Shown: positions 50,636 through 59,992, counted from the stretch's first letter. The stretch: 64,000 nt of DNA from Solirubrobacter ginsenosidimutans (GCF_027587205.1 NZ_JAPDOD010000005.1:186001-250000); one strand, 5' to 3'. Notes: generated by a model not told the origin, from the letters alone. Made by a program: numbers and translations.

Positions 50636-53020
50636 GAGCGTTGTGTCCAGAGTGCCAGCCGCGTTGTTGGGCACCGACAGCGCAGCGTCGTTGGCCACGA
50701 TCAACGAGCCCGTGCCGTCGACCGTGCCGCCACTCCAGGCCATCGTCCCGGCAACCGTGATTGTGGTCGTCGTCGTCAGGCGACCGCCGCTGACCCGCAG
50801 GAGGCCCGTGGGGCTCACGCCGCCGCCGGTGACACTGACCGTGCCGCCATCCACCGTCACGTTGCGCCCAAGGGTCGCCTCCTGGAGCGCGAACGTGCCG
50901 GCGGAGAACGCAACCTCGGCACCGTCGAGCGCAGTGAAGGCGCCAGAACTGGTCGCGCCACCACCGATCAGGCTCAGCCGTCCACCAACGCTCGTGACCG
51001 TCCCGTCGTTGTCGACCGGGACATATACGCTGGCAGCGCTGGTCCCAGCGCTTCGCGTGATCGTGCCGGTGTTGTGGATGACGGCGGGGACATTCGTGTT
51101 TCCGCGCCGCAGGTCGGAGCCGTTTCCGAACGTGATCGTCCCGGCATTTTCCAGCGTCGTGTCGAGGTATCCCGACGTGTTGGCCGCGACGCTCAGCGTG
51201 CCGTCCTTGGAAACGATGAGCGATCCGGTGCCATCGACCGTTCCACCGCTCCAGACCATCGTTCCGCCGACAGTGATCGTCGTCGCGGTCGTCACCCGCC
51301 CGCCGCTGACGCGCAGCAGGCCGGCCGGATTCACGCCGCCACCCGCGATGTTGACCGTGCCGCCGTCGATTGTGACGTTGCGGCCGAAGGTGGCACTGGC
51401 GAGTGCGAAGCTGCCGCCCGAGAAGGCGACCTCGCCGCCATCCGGCGCGCCAAAAGTGCCGGAGCTCGTTCCGCCGCCCGCCACGAGGCTGAGGCGGCCG
51501 CCGTTGCTCGAGATCGTGCCGTCGTTGCCTACGGCGACAAAGATGCTCGCACTACTGGTCCCTGGTGAGCGAGTGACAGTGCCGGTGTTGGCAAGAAATG
51601 GTGTGATGCCGGTGCCCGACGGCGCGCGAATGTCGCTGCCGTTGCCGAGGCTCAGCGTGCCGGCGTTTTCCAGACGTGTAGCGAGATACGCCGAGGTATT
51701 GGGGTTGATCTCGAGCGTGGCGTCGGCGCTCACGCGCAATGCTGCGGCTCCGTTGAGCGTGGCGCTCGACCACGTCACACGACCTTCGACAGTGCTCGTG
51801 CTCGTCGGCGCGATGATTCCGCTCTCGATGCTGGTGCCCGTGGCGAGGGTGGCGCCGTCGAGAGTGAAGGTGCCACCGCTGAGGGCAACGGTCCCCGCGG
51901 TCGAGCCGAAACGGCCGGTTGTGATGCCGCCAGCGCTCAGGTTCAGGCGACCGCCGTTGCTGGAGATCGTCCCGGCGTTGTCGAACGGAACGTAGAGGGA
52001 CGCATTGCTGGTGCCGCTCGGTCGGGTAATCGTGCCGGTGTTTGCGATGAGCGGGGCGAATCCCGTACCCGAGGGGGCACGCAGGTCGGCGCCATTGCCG
52101 ATGCTCAAAGTGCCGGCGTTCTCGAGCCGGGTGGCGAGATAGCCCGTGCTGTTCGGGTTGACCTCGAGCGTGCCTGCGGCAGTGACCCGCAGGGCTTTCG
52201 GGCCGTTCAGCGTGGCGCTGCTCCAGGTCACGCGCCCTTCAACGAGGCTCTCGCTGGTTGGCTGAAGCGTTCCCCCTTCGATCGCGGTACCAGTCGCGAG
52301 CGTCGCACCACTCAGCGTGAACATCCCAGCGCCGAGGACAACAGTGCCTGCTTCGGTGGCGAAACGCCCCGTCGACGTACCACCGGCCAGCAACGACAAC
52401 CGGCCACCACCACTGGCAACCACGCCGTCATTGTTGACCGGCACGATCAAGTTCGCGTTGCTCGACCCATTCGCACGCGTGACCGTGCCCGTGTTCGCGA
52501 TCACAGCGTCCGTCGCTCCCGATGCCGGTCGCACGTCGGCGCCATTGCCGACACTCACCGTCCCGGCGTTTTCAACCCGTGTTGCCAGATACGAAGTCGA
52601 ATTCGGGCTGAACTCGAGCGTGCCCCCCTGCTTGACCCGCAATGGCGCGACACCATTAAGCGTCGCGCTGCTCCACGTTGCTCGGCCCTCGATAAAACTT
52701 GCGACCGCCGGGCTGACCGTTCCGCCCTCGACTGCCGTCCCGGTTCCCAGCGTCGCCCCGCTCAACGCGAACGTACCCGCTCCGAGAACAACGGCGCCGA
52801 TGTCCGTGGCGAACCGACCGCTCGACGAACCACCCGCAAGCAACGACAACCGGCCACCACCACTGGCAACCACGCCATCATTGTTGACCGGCACGATCAC
52901 ATTCGCGTTGCTCGACCCATTCGCACGCGTGACCGTGCCCGTACTCGCGATCACGGCATCCGTCGCTCCCGATGCCGATCGCACGTCAGCGCCATTCCCG
53001 ATACTCACCGTCCCGGCATT

Positions 53021-53183
53021 CGCGTGGGTAGTCGGATCGAATGCCGCCTACATGACGTCCAGCGAACGCCCGTTCACGCTCGAGGGCGAGACTCTGGCGT
53101 GGTGCTGCACCTGGGCAGTCATTTTCACCGCGGTGATAGCCGCCATCACCGGCAGTGTTCGTGCCTGGCAACTCCGCCAGTAG
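53021..53183 (+). pseudogene. 3' fragment of a membrane protein gene
   Basis: A plus-strand frame beginning at the adhesin break encodes WVVGSNAAYMTSSERPFTLE, then a membrane helix (CTWAVIFTAVIAAITGSV) and ends RAWQLRQ. It has no start of its own. The style is that of a transporter C-terminus. Both this gene and the adhesin lose their 5' ends at the same point, so DNA has been joined here by deletion, rearrangement or misassembly. Confidence 0.45.
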
Positions 53184-53292
53184 TCCACGGACAACCATCG
53201 CCAGGAACCTGCCGCAGTTGGACTGTGCCGCTTCTCGACGAACGCGGGCAGGTTCTGTCCGCGTCTCTTGCGCTTGGTTAGCCTCCGACGCT

Positions 53293-53796
53293 GTGCGCGC
53301 AGTATTCGCAGTTGGGAGGGCCGATCCGGGGTTCCCGTTTGACGTCTTGGCTTTGTTCGCCAGCCAGCGCGAAGCGCAGCGTCACGCCGATGCTGCGGCG
53401 TACGTGTTCGAAGTCTTCGCGCTTCCGGTCTATGAGGACTGCTCCGAACTACCGCGATGGCTGCGACACCCGTGGAGATCCCAAGCGCGTTGGCGCGAGC
53501 GGATAACGGATGAGGTGACGCTGACCGCGGACGCGCTCACGGCGGGCGAGATCGAAGTCGTGGAGGCCGGCACCGTCGCCGCGGTCGTCGACTTCGATCC
53601 GCCAGAGCCTCAGGAGGTCCGGCTGCTGTTCACGCACGTCTCGGTTGCCGCTCCTTACCTTCGCGAGGCTGCGGATTGGAACGTGACGCTGCGGGCGGAA
53701 ACCACGCCTGTTTACGGCAGCTACGACGATTGCCCGCCAGAGCAACGCTTCACCGCGCCCGGACTTATGCCCTTTCAAGGGGTGCATCCCCGGTAG
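53293..53796 (+). CDS. Hypothetical protein
   Basis: A 167-residue soluble protein from a GTG start. It contains FDVLALFASQREAQRHADAA, common in small proteins that track a numeric field, and an acidic second half (VVDFDPPEPQEVRLLFTHVS). No signal peptide. An in-frame start at 53155 exists but would translate sequence overlapping the preceding fragment, which is not protein-like. Family not recognised. Confidence 0.55.
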   Translation: MRAVFAVGRADPGFPFDVLALFASQREAQRHADAAAYVFEVFALPVYEDCSELPRWLRHPWRSQARWRERITDEVTLTADALTAGEIEVVEAGTVAAVVDFDPPEPQEVRLLFTHVSVAAPYLREAADWNVTLRAETTPVYGSYDDCPPEQRFTAPGLMPFQGVHPR

Positions 53797-53968
53797 GTCA
53801 GGGCGCGGCAGAGGATAGTGCTGCGTTTCGACGCTATCGAGACTCTGCGCATCAAGTCGGCGGCACAGCCGGCACCGCTCGCTGTTGTGTCTCGCGCAAG
53901 GGAGCAGCGCAAGTCCGCCAGCGGCTGCGGGACGGCATCACGCCAGGGGTCCGTGACCCCGGCTGCGA

Positions 53969-54430
53969 TCAGGGCGATCGGTGGATGTCGTCGACCCAGT
54001 CGACCCGCTGCGGGTTCGGCTCGACATCGGGCAGGTCGAGGTTGACCACGACTGCTTCCTGCCCGGACCGCACGACGACGCATGACAGCGGCTCGGACGC
54101 CTCGGCGTTGATTTCCTGGTGCGGAACGTACGGCGGCACGTAGATGAAGTCGCCGGGGCCGGCCTCGGCGACGTACTCCAAACGATCGCCCCAGCGCATC
54201 CGCGCGCGCCCGGACACGACATAGATGACGCTCTCAACCGGCCCGTGATGATGCGCCCCGGTCTTGGCGTCCGGCTCGATGTCGACTGTGCCCGCCCAGA
54301 GCTTCTCCGCGCCCGCACGCGCGGCGGTGATGGCGGCGGCGCGCGTCATGCCCGGGGTCTGCGGGGTATTGCTATCCAGCTCGCCGGACCGGACGACGCG
54401 AACGCCACGAGTGCGCCAATCAGGCGACAT
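53969..54430 (-). CDS. Cupin-domain protein
   Basis: A 153-residue protein with one cupin barrel. Motif 1 (TGAHHHGPVESVIYVVSGRA) has three His and the acidic residue of a metal site, and motif 2 follows (GPGDFIYVPPYVPHQEIN). A mononuclear metal centre is likely; the activity cannot be assigned from sequence. ATG at 54430 is preferred to GTG at 54436. It stands alone, with no ribosome binding site conflict. Confidence 0.8.
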   Translation of the reverse strand: MSPDWRTRGVRVVRSGELDSNTPQTPGMTRAAAITAARAGAEKLWAGTVDIEPDAKTGAHHHGPVESVIYVVSGRARMRWGDRLEYVAEAGPGDFIYVPPYVPHQEINAEASEPLSCVVVRSGQEAVVVNLDLPDVEPNPQRVDWVDDIHRSP

Positions 54431-54530
54431 GTTCACAGTATCTCGCGACTACCAATCGCGCCGAGCAGGCCCCGGCACGCGACTCGAGTTCGGCACTGCA
54501 ATAGCGCAGGGGAGCGGCCACGCTGGCGGG

Positions 54531-54944
54531 CTACGGTTGTTCGGGTTGGCGGCCGAAGTCGACGCGGCCGGCGAAGTGTTCGTAGACCTGGGGTCGGGTG
54601 AGCTCGTAGACCCCGAGGCGCTGCCCGCCAGGGCACCGAAACGTCGCGCACGAACCGATCGGCAGCTCGACGCGCGCTTCGAGTCGCAGCCCGCGTGCCT
54701 CGAGCTCGGCCAGCGTCTGGTCGAGCGCAGGTACGCAGTGCAGGAGCACCGCCCCGTCAGCGGGGAGGTGCTGCGCGAGCAGTACATGCGGTCCCTGTTG
54801 AGCGAGCGCGACCTCCGCCACCCGCGTGCCCATCGCTTCGATCGCGAAGATGACGCGGCCGCCCAGTGTGTCGCGGTAGAACCGCACGTCGGCCTCGACG
54901 TCACGGCTGGGCAGGTAGAGCACGTCGAGCGAATCGATGGCCAT
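54531..54944 (-). CDS. VOC-superfamily (glyoxalase-like) protein
   Basis: A 137-residue protein with one vicinal-oxygen-chelate domain: LDVLYLPSRDVEADVRFYRD, TLGGRVIFAIEAMGTRVAEV, GPHVLLAQHL, FRCPGGQRLGVYELTRP. One module is half of a VOC fold, so it would dimerise. Whether it is an isomerase, dioxygenase or a drug-binding resistance protein is open. ATG at 54944; divergent from the MmcQ-like gene. Confidence 0.78.
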   Translation of the reverse strand: MAIDSLDVLYLPSRDVEADVRFYRDTLGGRVIFAIEAMGTRVAEVALAQQGPHVLLAQHLPADGAVLLHCVPALDQTLAELEARGLRLEARVELPIGSCATFRCPGGQRLGVYELTRPQVYEHFAGRVDFGRQPEQP

Positions 54945-55033
54945 CGCACCATCGTCCCAGCCGCGGCGAGCCGGCGAACCTGCGCGCGTCGCGACGCCCT
55001 CATCCCGTGTCTGTGGCGTGCGACGATTGCAAG

Positions 55034-55447
55034 ATGGACGCTGCCGGTTTGCGAGCTTGGTGTCTGCAGCAACCGGGCACCGTCGAGGACTTCCCATTCG
55101 GCCCCGAACATTCCGTGTTCAAGGTCTCCGGCAAGATGTTCGCCGTGAGCGCGCTCGAACGCAGGCCACTGGAAGTCAGCGTCAAGTGCGAGCCGGAACT
55201 CGCCCAGGCATTTCGGGGCAGCTATCACGCCGTCCGACCCGGATATCACCTCAACAAGCGCCACTGGAACACGGTCACGCTCGACGGCAGCCTGCCGGAG
55301 CAACTCGTCCGGGACATGATCGAGGACTCCTACGATCTCGTCGTCAGTTCGATGTCGGCACGCGTGCGCAAGGCACTCGCGTGGAACCCCGAACGCGAGC
55401 AGCCGGAGTCGGCCGCGGCCGCCTCCGAGCGCCCCGTCGAGTCGTAG
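55034..55447 (+). CDS. MmcQ/YjbR-family protein
   Basis: A 137-residue protein of the MmcQ/YjbR fold: LRAWCLQQPGTVEDFPFGPE, HSVFKVSGKMFAV, VSVKCEPELAQAFRGSY, VRPGYHLNKRHWNTVTLDGS. The fold is of the DNA-binding CyaY-like type and function is unsettled. ATG at 55034 follows a weak GCAAG. A Glu/Ala-rich tail of about 20 residues is extra. Confidence 0.85.
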   Translation: MDAAGLRAWCLQQPGTVEDFPFGPEHSVFKVSGKMFAVSALERRPLEVSVKCEPELAQAFRGSYHAVRPGYHLNKRHWNTVTLDGSLPEQLVRDMIEDSYDLVVSSMSARVRKALAWNPEREQPESAAAASERPVES

Positions 55448-55461
55448 CTCGCCGCTCCTTT

Positions 55462-55476
55462 TCGCGCAAAGCAGCA
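55462..55476. repeat. Interspersed repeat TCGCGCAAAGCAGCA, copy a
   Basis: Exact 15-base match to 58221-58235. It lies in the gap between the MmcQ-like gene and the end of the RelA/SpoT-domain gene. Confidence 0.55.
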
Positions 55477-55660
55477 GTGCGGAGCGGATCGGTTGCCCTG
55501 CAGGAGCAATGATTCGATCGCGCCATCGAACGGAGCAGTATCGACGGTCCCGTCCCGTTCGGCGAGGTTTCGCGCGAGTGCGGGGCTAGAGAAGGTCGGC
55601 GTCCGGTTGGGGCGGCGCAACCACTGCCGTATGCGTCCTCGGCACCGCTCGCTCGCTGCG

Positions 55661-56692
55661 CTACTCGGGCGCTAGTCGGCGCAGCAGCACGCGCTGGATC
55701 TCGGGCCGGAAGTTCGACTCCCGGATCAGCTCTGGCGTGCCGACGAGGCCGAGGATGAGCAGTGCGAGCACGTCGCCCGGGAAGGCCCAGAACCGCGCTT
55801 GTCCAGGTCGGAGGCTCAGGCTGGCGAGCACGTCGCGAAGCACCGTGTCGCCGACATCCGGGTCGCCGGGTAGAAGCGCCGCGACATCAGCGACCCGCGC
55901 CAAGCCGAGCCCTCGCACCACGCGCAGCAGGCGCTCAAGCGCCTCGCCGCCGCCTTCGCCCGGGTCGGCCTGGTCGTAACCGATGGTCACCGCCCGTCGG
56001 ACCCAGCGCGGGCCGATGTCCTCACGGTTCACCAGCGCCCGGAGCGAGAGGATGTCGATGGTCACCCCGAGGTCGCCGTGCTCGACCGCGTCCGCGTACT
56101 CGGCGCTGCGGTCGAGGCTGGCGTGCTGGAGTCCCGCGAACTGCTCGTCCGCGATCTCGAGGAGCGCGTTGAGGCGGAACAGTCGGCGGCTCAGGTCACG
56201 CGGCAGGTCCTCGGCCTTGTAGCGGATGCGATGGTCGACGGCCGCCCAGGCGTGCTGCATGACCGTGCGCACCTGGATCTCCGCACTCAGCTCGGCGAAC
56301 CGTTCGTCGGCCGCGGTGCGGACGATGTAGTGATCGGACCGGTATCCGAAGCGGTCGGGCGGATCGTTCTCGCCGCGTCGGGACGAATTCGCCCAGTCGA
56401 TGTCGAACTCGCGCTCGATCAGCGTGCCGACGGCGCGCACGTCGTCCGGGTAGTAGACGATCACGCGCAGCCCGACGAGGTCGGTCATCTCCTTGAGCGG
56501 ATCGGCGTACTTGCCCTTGCTCGTGACCTTTTCGATGAAGCTCTTGACCGTTTTGGTGCGGGACTCGATCTGCGAGAGCGCGATTGCCTCGCGGTCGATC
56601 GACGCGCCGATTCGGTCGCTGAGCGCGACGCGGAACGCGTCGTAGATTTCGCGTCTGCGAAGGAACTCTGCACTCCAGTCACGATCGGCCAT
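55661..56692 (-). CDS. RelA/SpoT-domain protein (small alarmone synthetase-like)
   Basis: A 343-residue protein. Residues about 25-200 form a RelA_SpoT nucleotidyltransferase domain: SRTKTVKSFIEKVTSKGKYA, EMTDLVGLRVIVYYPDD, RFGYRSDHYIV, AEIQVRTVMQHAWAAVDHRI then RYKAEDLP. These supply the synthetase motifs, with no HD hydrolase domain. A further C-terminal helical region of about 140 residues is not part of ordinary small alarmone synthetases. It may make (p)ppGpp/(p)ppApp or modify tRNA as toxic SAS proteins do. No antitoxin gene is obvious beside it. Confidence 0.8.
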   Translation of the reverse strand: MADRDWSAEFLRRREIYDAFRVALSDRIGASIDREAIALSQIESRTKTVKSFIEKVTSKGKYADPLKEMTDLVGLRVIVYYPDDVRAVGTLIEREFDIDWANSSRRGENDPPDRFGYRSDHYIVRTAADERFAELSAEIQVRTVMQHAWAAVDHRIRYKAEDLPRDLSRRLFRLNALLEIADEQFAGLQHASLDRSAEYADAVEHGDLGVTIDILSLRALVNREDIGPRWVRRAVTIGYDQADPGEGGGEALERLLRVVRGLGLARVADVAALLPGDPDVGDTVLRDVLASLSLRPGQARFWAFPGDVLALLILGLVGTPELIRESNFRPEIQRVLLRRLAPE

Positions 56693-56955
56693 CGGGGACC
56701 CACCCTAGGCGAACCCTCCGCGATTCCCCGGGTCTACCGTGAAGTGATCTGAGCGCCGAGGGAACGGAAGGCGCGTCAGCGTCAAAGAGATCCGTTTCGA
56801 CGGGTTCCGTACGTTCGCCCCGACGACCGGCAATCGCAAAGGAGCTGTGACGCCGTTGATCGGTGAAGCTGCTCCCTCTCGCGCAAAGCGGCAGCCAATA
56901 TTGATTGGCTTGTACGCCGCCTCTCTAACGAACCGTAAGGACGTCGGCCACTCGG
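56693..56955. other. Intergenic DNA with interspersed repeat and small hairpin
   Basis: No gene. It holds copy b of the interspersed repeat (56879-56893, one mismatch) immediately followed by a short inverted repeat AGCCAAT/ATTGGCT (56893-56910). Confidence 0.4.
56879..56893. repeat. Interspersed repeat, copy b
   Basis: TCGCGCAAAGCGGCA, one base different from copy a, upstream of the RelA/SpoT-domain gene and after the RusA-like gene. Confidence 0.45.
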
Positions 56956-58188
56956 CTATAGGTCGCGGAGGTCTCTTGACCCGGCTCGGACCACCAGGCC
57001 TCGGGCCGCTTCGATCCCAGCGTCGAGCTGTCTGAGCCTCTCCTCGGTCATGACCTGGACTCGCACCCCCAATGTGTCGCCGAACCGGCGATAGACCCGA
57101 TAACGAACTACGGTCCCGCGGCGCTCGCCACAGTAGATCGACTCGAACGCGGTGAGCACGGCGTGCGCCGTATTGTCGACGTCGCGACTGTTGCCACCGG
57201 CTCCGTCGATGGAGATGTCAAGTGCGAGCGGCTGGTCGAACACCTGCGGGAGCATCGTCCATCGCTCGCGATGTCTCGCCATCGTCGATCGGACGGTCTG
57301 CTCCCACGGGGGGCCGCCTGAAAACTCAGGCGGTAGAGGGAGCCAGAACCGACCCGGTGACTCGTAGCGACTTATCGGTCTAGGACTTGCCAGCGCCACG
57401 CCAGCCGGTAAACGCGTTGTGTCGGACTTCCCGGGCCCTGGGCGATCGTCGCGGTCGGGTCGCTGGTCAAGCAGTAGCCGTCCTTCGAGCTCGGCGATCT
57501 CCCGCTCTCGTGTCTCCAGAATCCAAGCCGTGAGGTCGTCGTCAAGAATCGCAGCAACTCCGCGGCCGTGCTGTTCCCGCCGCCGTTCGTCGCGAAGTTC
57601 GTCAAGGCGCAGATCGTCGTTGGGATCCCACGCATCCTCGAAGAACGCCGTCGCTTCGTCATCGAGATCCCACTCCGATGCGAGCCGCCTGAGATCTCTT
57701 CCCAGGGCGAAGAAGCGGTCATGGTCACGGGCATACAGGCGTGCCGGCACAACGGTTAGGTAGACGTCACGCCGCGGCGTCGTCGACACGGGCGCGACAT
57801 CGAGTGACCCAAATCGGCGGAGCATCGGATGATCGCCGGTGAAGCGATTTACCGAAAGATGCGCAACCTGACGATCGTCAAGATAGGCGATTCCCGAAAG
57901 AGCGTCGAGATACCTCTTGACGCTCTTAGGGGCGCTAGGCGGCGCAGCGTCGTCGCCAGCGAAGATGCTGACTTCCACGCTGACATCAGCCCGAAACGGG
58001 CGGCGACGGCGCGCACGCATCTGCTCGCGGAGTTGCTCGCGAGCTACCGCCAACATCTTCTGCTGCCGGGCCTTGACGTGACGCGATCCGCCTTGCCGCA
58101 GAAGCTCAGGCGTATCGATCGTCAACCACAGGCCTCGCTTCCACACTGCGATCGCGTCCAAGTAGTCGGCGAGCTGCGAACTCCACAT
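56956..58188 (-). CDS. Protein with two RusA-like resolvase domains
   Basis: A 410-residue protein that appears to contain two RusA-like (Holliday junction resolvase) folds. The first (about 55-150) reads FRADVSVEVSIFAGDD, SVKRYLDALSGIAYLDDRQV then AHLSVNRF: it has the late Asp pair but lacks the DxDN motif. The second (about 290-390) reads PLALDISIDGAGGNSRDVDN then TAHAVLTAF, RGTVVRYRVYRR: it has DxDN but lacks the late Asp. A charged linker joins them. The two halves together supply a complete active site, so a split or pseudosymmetric enzyme is possible. ATG at 58188 is chosen over GTG at 58236, since the latter lies inside the repeat at 58221. Confidence 0.6.
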   Translation of the reverse strand: MWSSQLADYLDAIAVWKRGLWLTIDTPELLRQGGSRHVKARQQKMLAVAREQLREQMRARRRRPFRADVSVEVSIFAGDDAAPPSAPKSVKRYLDALSGIAYLDDRQVAHLSVNRFTGDHPMLRRFGSLDVAPVSTTPRRDVYLTVVPARLYARDHDRFFALGRDLRRLASEWDLDDEATAFFEDAWDPNDDLRLDELRDERRREQHGRGVAAILDDDLTAWILETREREIAELEGRLLLDQRPDRDDRPGPGKSDTTRLPAGVALASPRPISRYESPGRFWLPLPPEFSGGPPWEQTVRSTMARHRERWTMLPQVFDQPLALDISIDGAGGNSRDVDNTAHAVLTAFESIYCGERRGTVVRYRVYRRFGDTLGVRVQVMTEERLRQLDAGIEAARGLVVRAGSRDLRDL

Positions 58189-58220
58189 CGACTTGAGCCT
58201 AGGCGGGCAGCGCTCGCTGA

Positions 58221-58235
58221 TCGCGCAAAGCAGCA
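58221..58235. repeat. Interspersed repeat, copy c
   Basis: Exact TCGCGCAAAGCAGCA, 33-47 bases before the ATG of the RusA-like gene, in the 100-base gap after the nuclease gene. Confidence 0.55.
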
Positions 58236-58288
58236 CCGAGTGCGAGCCCTTTGGCAGCTCCTCGTTTCGGTCGAGGAGCGAGCGGCGG

Positions 58289-58720
58289 CTAGCGAATCCG
58301 ATCGGACAAGCCCGACAGCGGGACCTTGTAACGCCACGGCCGTGCGCGACGAACGACCTCAGCTGCAGTCAGGGTCAATCGCTGAATGTCGCCCGCGCCT
58401 GAGCGAGCAGCGGTCAGGTTGGCGACGATCTCGAGCCGCCAGTTGGGATCTCGCGAGGCGCGGGCGAGCTGCTCTGCATTGACGTCGGCGTCGTAGGTGA
58501 AAGCGCCGTCCGGGCGCTTCAACGGCTCGCCCCAGCCCTTGACCTCGACAGGGTGGGGCGTTCCACCATCGGGCGGCTGGCTGAAGAAGTCGCAGCCATG
58601 GCGCGCCTCCTCGGACTTGCTGAGGTTCGGCGCGGGGATCCAGCCGCGAGCGTGCTCCTCAGCCCGCACGACGCTGACCGCTTCGCGTTCCGTGCTCAGA
58701 CCTGAAGGGCTTCGCGGCAT
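58289..58720 (-). CDS. PD-(D/E)XK nuclease-like protein (DUF3883-like)
   Basis: A 143-residue protein. The core EEHARGWIPAPNLSKSEEAR then HGCDFFSQPP and HPVEVKGWGEP gives an acidic residue, D and E-x-K in the order of a restriction-endonuclease fold, as in DUF3883/NO VEIN C-terminal domains. The tail has NAEQLARASRDPNWRLEIVA. It is short and single-domain. Same direction as, and 100 bases upstream of, the RusA-like gene; both have the interspersed repeat in their leaders, which suggests joint control. Confidence 0.6.
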   Translation of the reverse strand: MPRSPSGLSTEREAVSVVRAEEHARGWIPAPNLSKSEEARHGCDFFSQPPDGGTPHPVEVKGWGEPLKRPDGAFTYDADVNAEQLARASRDPNWRLEIVANLTAARSGAGDIQRLTLTAAEVVRRARPWRYKVPLSGLSDRIR

Positions 58721-58739
58721 GCAGCCACGCTACCGCGCA

Positions 58740-58754
58740 TCGCGCAGAGCAGCA
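58740..58754. repeat. Interspersed repeat, copy d
   Basis: TCGCGCAGAGCAGCA, one mismatch to copy a, 20-34 bases before the ATG of the nuclease-like gene. The word TTTGCGCGA at 60651-60659 (plus strand) may be a further, weaker copy. Confidence 0.45.
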
Positions 58755-58930
58755 GCGCCCAAGAGTCTTCAGATTCCACAAACTCGACACGTTCCGAGTG
58801 CCTACGTTTGGTAACGATTGGCCTAGGGATCGACTGCGCAGTCCCCTGTCGGCGACGCGGCGGATCGCGTCTGCTGTAGATACGGTCCTGAGCGGTAGTC
58901 GACCCGAGGAACGCGGAATACTTGGTAGCC

Positions 58931-59719
58931 ATGGAGGGGCTTGACCAAGTGATCGCGCTCGTGCGTCCGCCGGCCGCGCCAACGGGCGCCCCGGTCGATT
59001 GGGCTGCTGCGGAGTCAGCGCTCGGGACGGCCTTGCCAACCGACTACAAGGCATTCTGCGACCGATACGGGCACGGGGAGTTCTTCAACGGCTGGGGATG
59101 GTTCCCGCTCACACCGTTCGCGCATCACTGCCACGAGGACCTCGTGTCCACGTTCTGGCGCGACATCCTTGCCGACGACGATTGGGGTCGGCGGCCCTTT
59201 CCGGAGCCCGGAGGCGTCCTGCCGTTCGCGACCTCTGAGCTCAAGTATCGGTTCTGGTGGCTCGCTGAAGGACCGCCCGACGACTGGCCCGTGCTCGTCG
59301 AGGACGACGGTGGGACCTGGCACCAATTCGCGCTGACCGCTACCGAGCTGCTGGCCGTCGCGCTCCGGGACGAGTTGTTCGGTCCGCCCGAAGCCGATCT
59401 CGATCCGGTCAAGTTCTTCTCCCGCCCCACGCCTCGTGAGCGCAACCTGCATCAGCCGTTTGTCATCAACGTCTATGGCACGAACCCGCAAGGCCATCAC
59501 ATCGATCTGGATCTCGCCGGGGCGCTGGGCGGAACACGTCAGGCGCGTCTCGACGCGCTGCTCGACGAGCTCAATCCCGAATTGCGTGCGTCGATCGTCC
59601 GGGCCGAGGCCAAACGCAGCAGGGAGGAACTCTGGGTGATCTCGCGAGACGACATCGATCCCCTGCGTACCGCAATTCAAGCGTGGGCTGATCGCGTCAG
59701 CGGGTGGTCGGGCCAATGA
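58931..59719 (+). CDS. SMI1/KNR4 (SUKH)-family protein
   Basis: A 262-residue protein with a SUKH domain at the N-terminus: VDWAAAESALGTALPTDYKA, FCDRYGHGEFFNGWGWFPL, then FWWLAEGPPDDWPVLVEDDG and HQFALTATELLAVALRDELF. SUKH proteins often act as immunity proteins to polymorphic toxins. A second region (about 150-262) is unassigned. ATG at 58931 is preferred to TTG at 58922. Divergent from the nuclease gene across 210 bases. No toxin gene lies next to it. Confidence 0.72.
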   Translation: MEGLDQVIALVRPPAAPTGAPVDWAAAESALGTALPTDYKAFCDRYGHGEFFNGWGWFPLTPFAHHCHEDLVSTFWRDILADDDWGRRPFPEPGGVLPFATSELKYRFWWLAEGPPDDWPVLVEDDGGTWHQFALTATELLAVALRDELFGPPEADLDPVKFFSRPTPRERNLHQPFVINVYGTNPQGHHIDLDLAGALGGTRQARLDALLDELNPELRASIVRAEAKRSREELWVISRDDIDPLRTAIQAWADRVSGWSGQ

Positions 59720-59992
59720 GCCGGACAGCAAGTTGCTCGCTGTGGTGCCGGGGCAGGTTGCTGTCCGAGCTCGCTGCGCCGCCAAGGCGCAAGGAACAGA
59801 CGCAAAGTGCTGTTTGTCGACGATCTCGAGAGCGTCGGGTCTTACGGCGTAGAGCTCCGGATCGCCGCCCCCGCGAGGTGAAAGCGCCGGCGCGGAGCAC
59901 GCGACGGAACATGATCTTTGATCGACCGGGGGGCGAGGTCCGGCGAGCTGCAAGCGACCCCGGCGTCGTGGTCGACCGTCCAGTAGCGCGCG
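59720..59992. other. Intergenic DNA
   Basis: No supported gene. GCAAAGTGCTG near 59800 weakly resembles the interspersed repeat. Confidence 0.3.

Larger units (their letters stand above)
47105..53020 (-). pseudogene. Giant repeat-rich surface protein, 5'-truncated
   Basis: About 1967 codons remain. Ten tandem units of roughly 145-175 residues each carry the pattern HNTGTITRxxGTSAASxYVP, DNDGxVTSxGGRLSLxAGG, FSAGTFALQDATLGRNVT, DGGTVNVSGG, WSGGTVDGTGSLIV and LDTTLENAGTITIGNGADIRR, as in secreted beta-helix adhesins. A C-terminal region has a Thr/Asp/Pro-rich linker and a distinct end domain (ALALRVKGAGRVQLRPGG to RLAARGTLSSWKIVVVRRPG). The reading frame enters mid-repeat at about 53020, with a stop just upstream, so the signal peptide and N-terminus are lost. 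Probably not exported in this form. Confidence 0.75.

Noticed and set aside
49506..51995. An 829-codon plus-strand frame opposite the repeat-rich surface protein.
   Set aside because: Low-complexity Pro/Ser/Val/Thr text repeating with the period of the antisense gene. It is the mirror of the true gene.
49943..53010. A CRISPR-like series of spaced repeats.
   Set aside because: Repeats are in-frame protein units of about 520 bases, not short identical repeats with unique spacers, and there are no cas genes.
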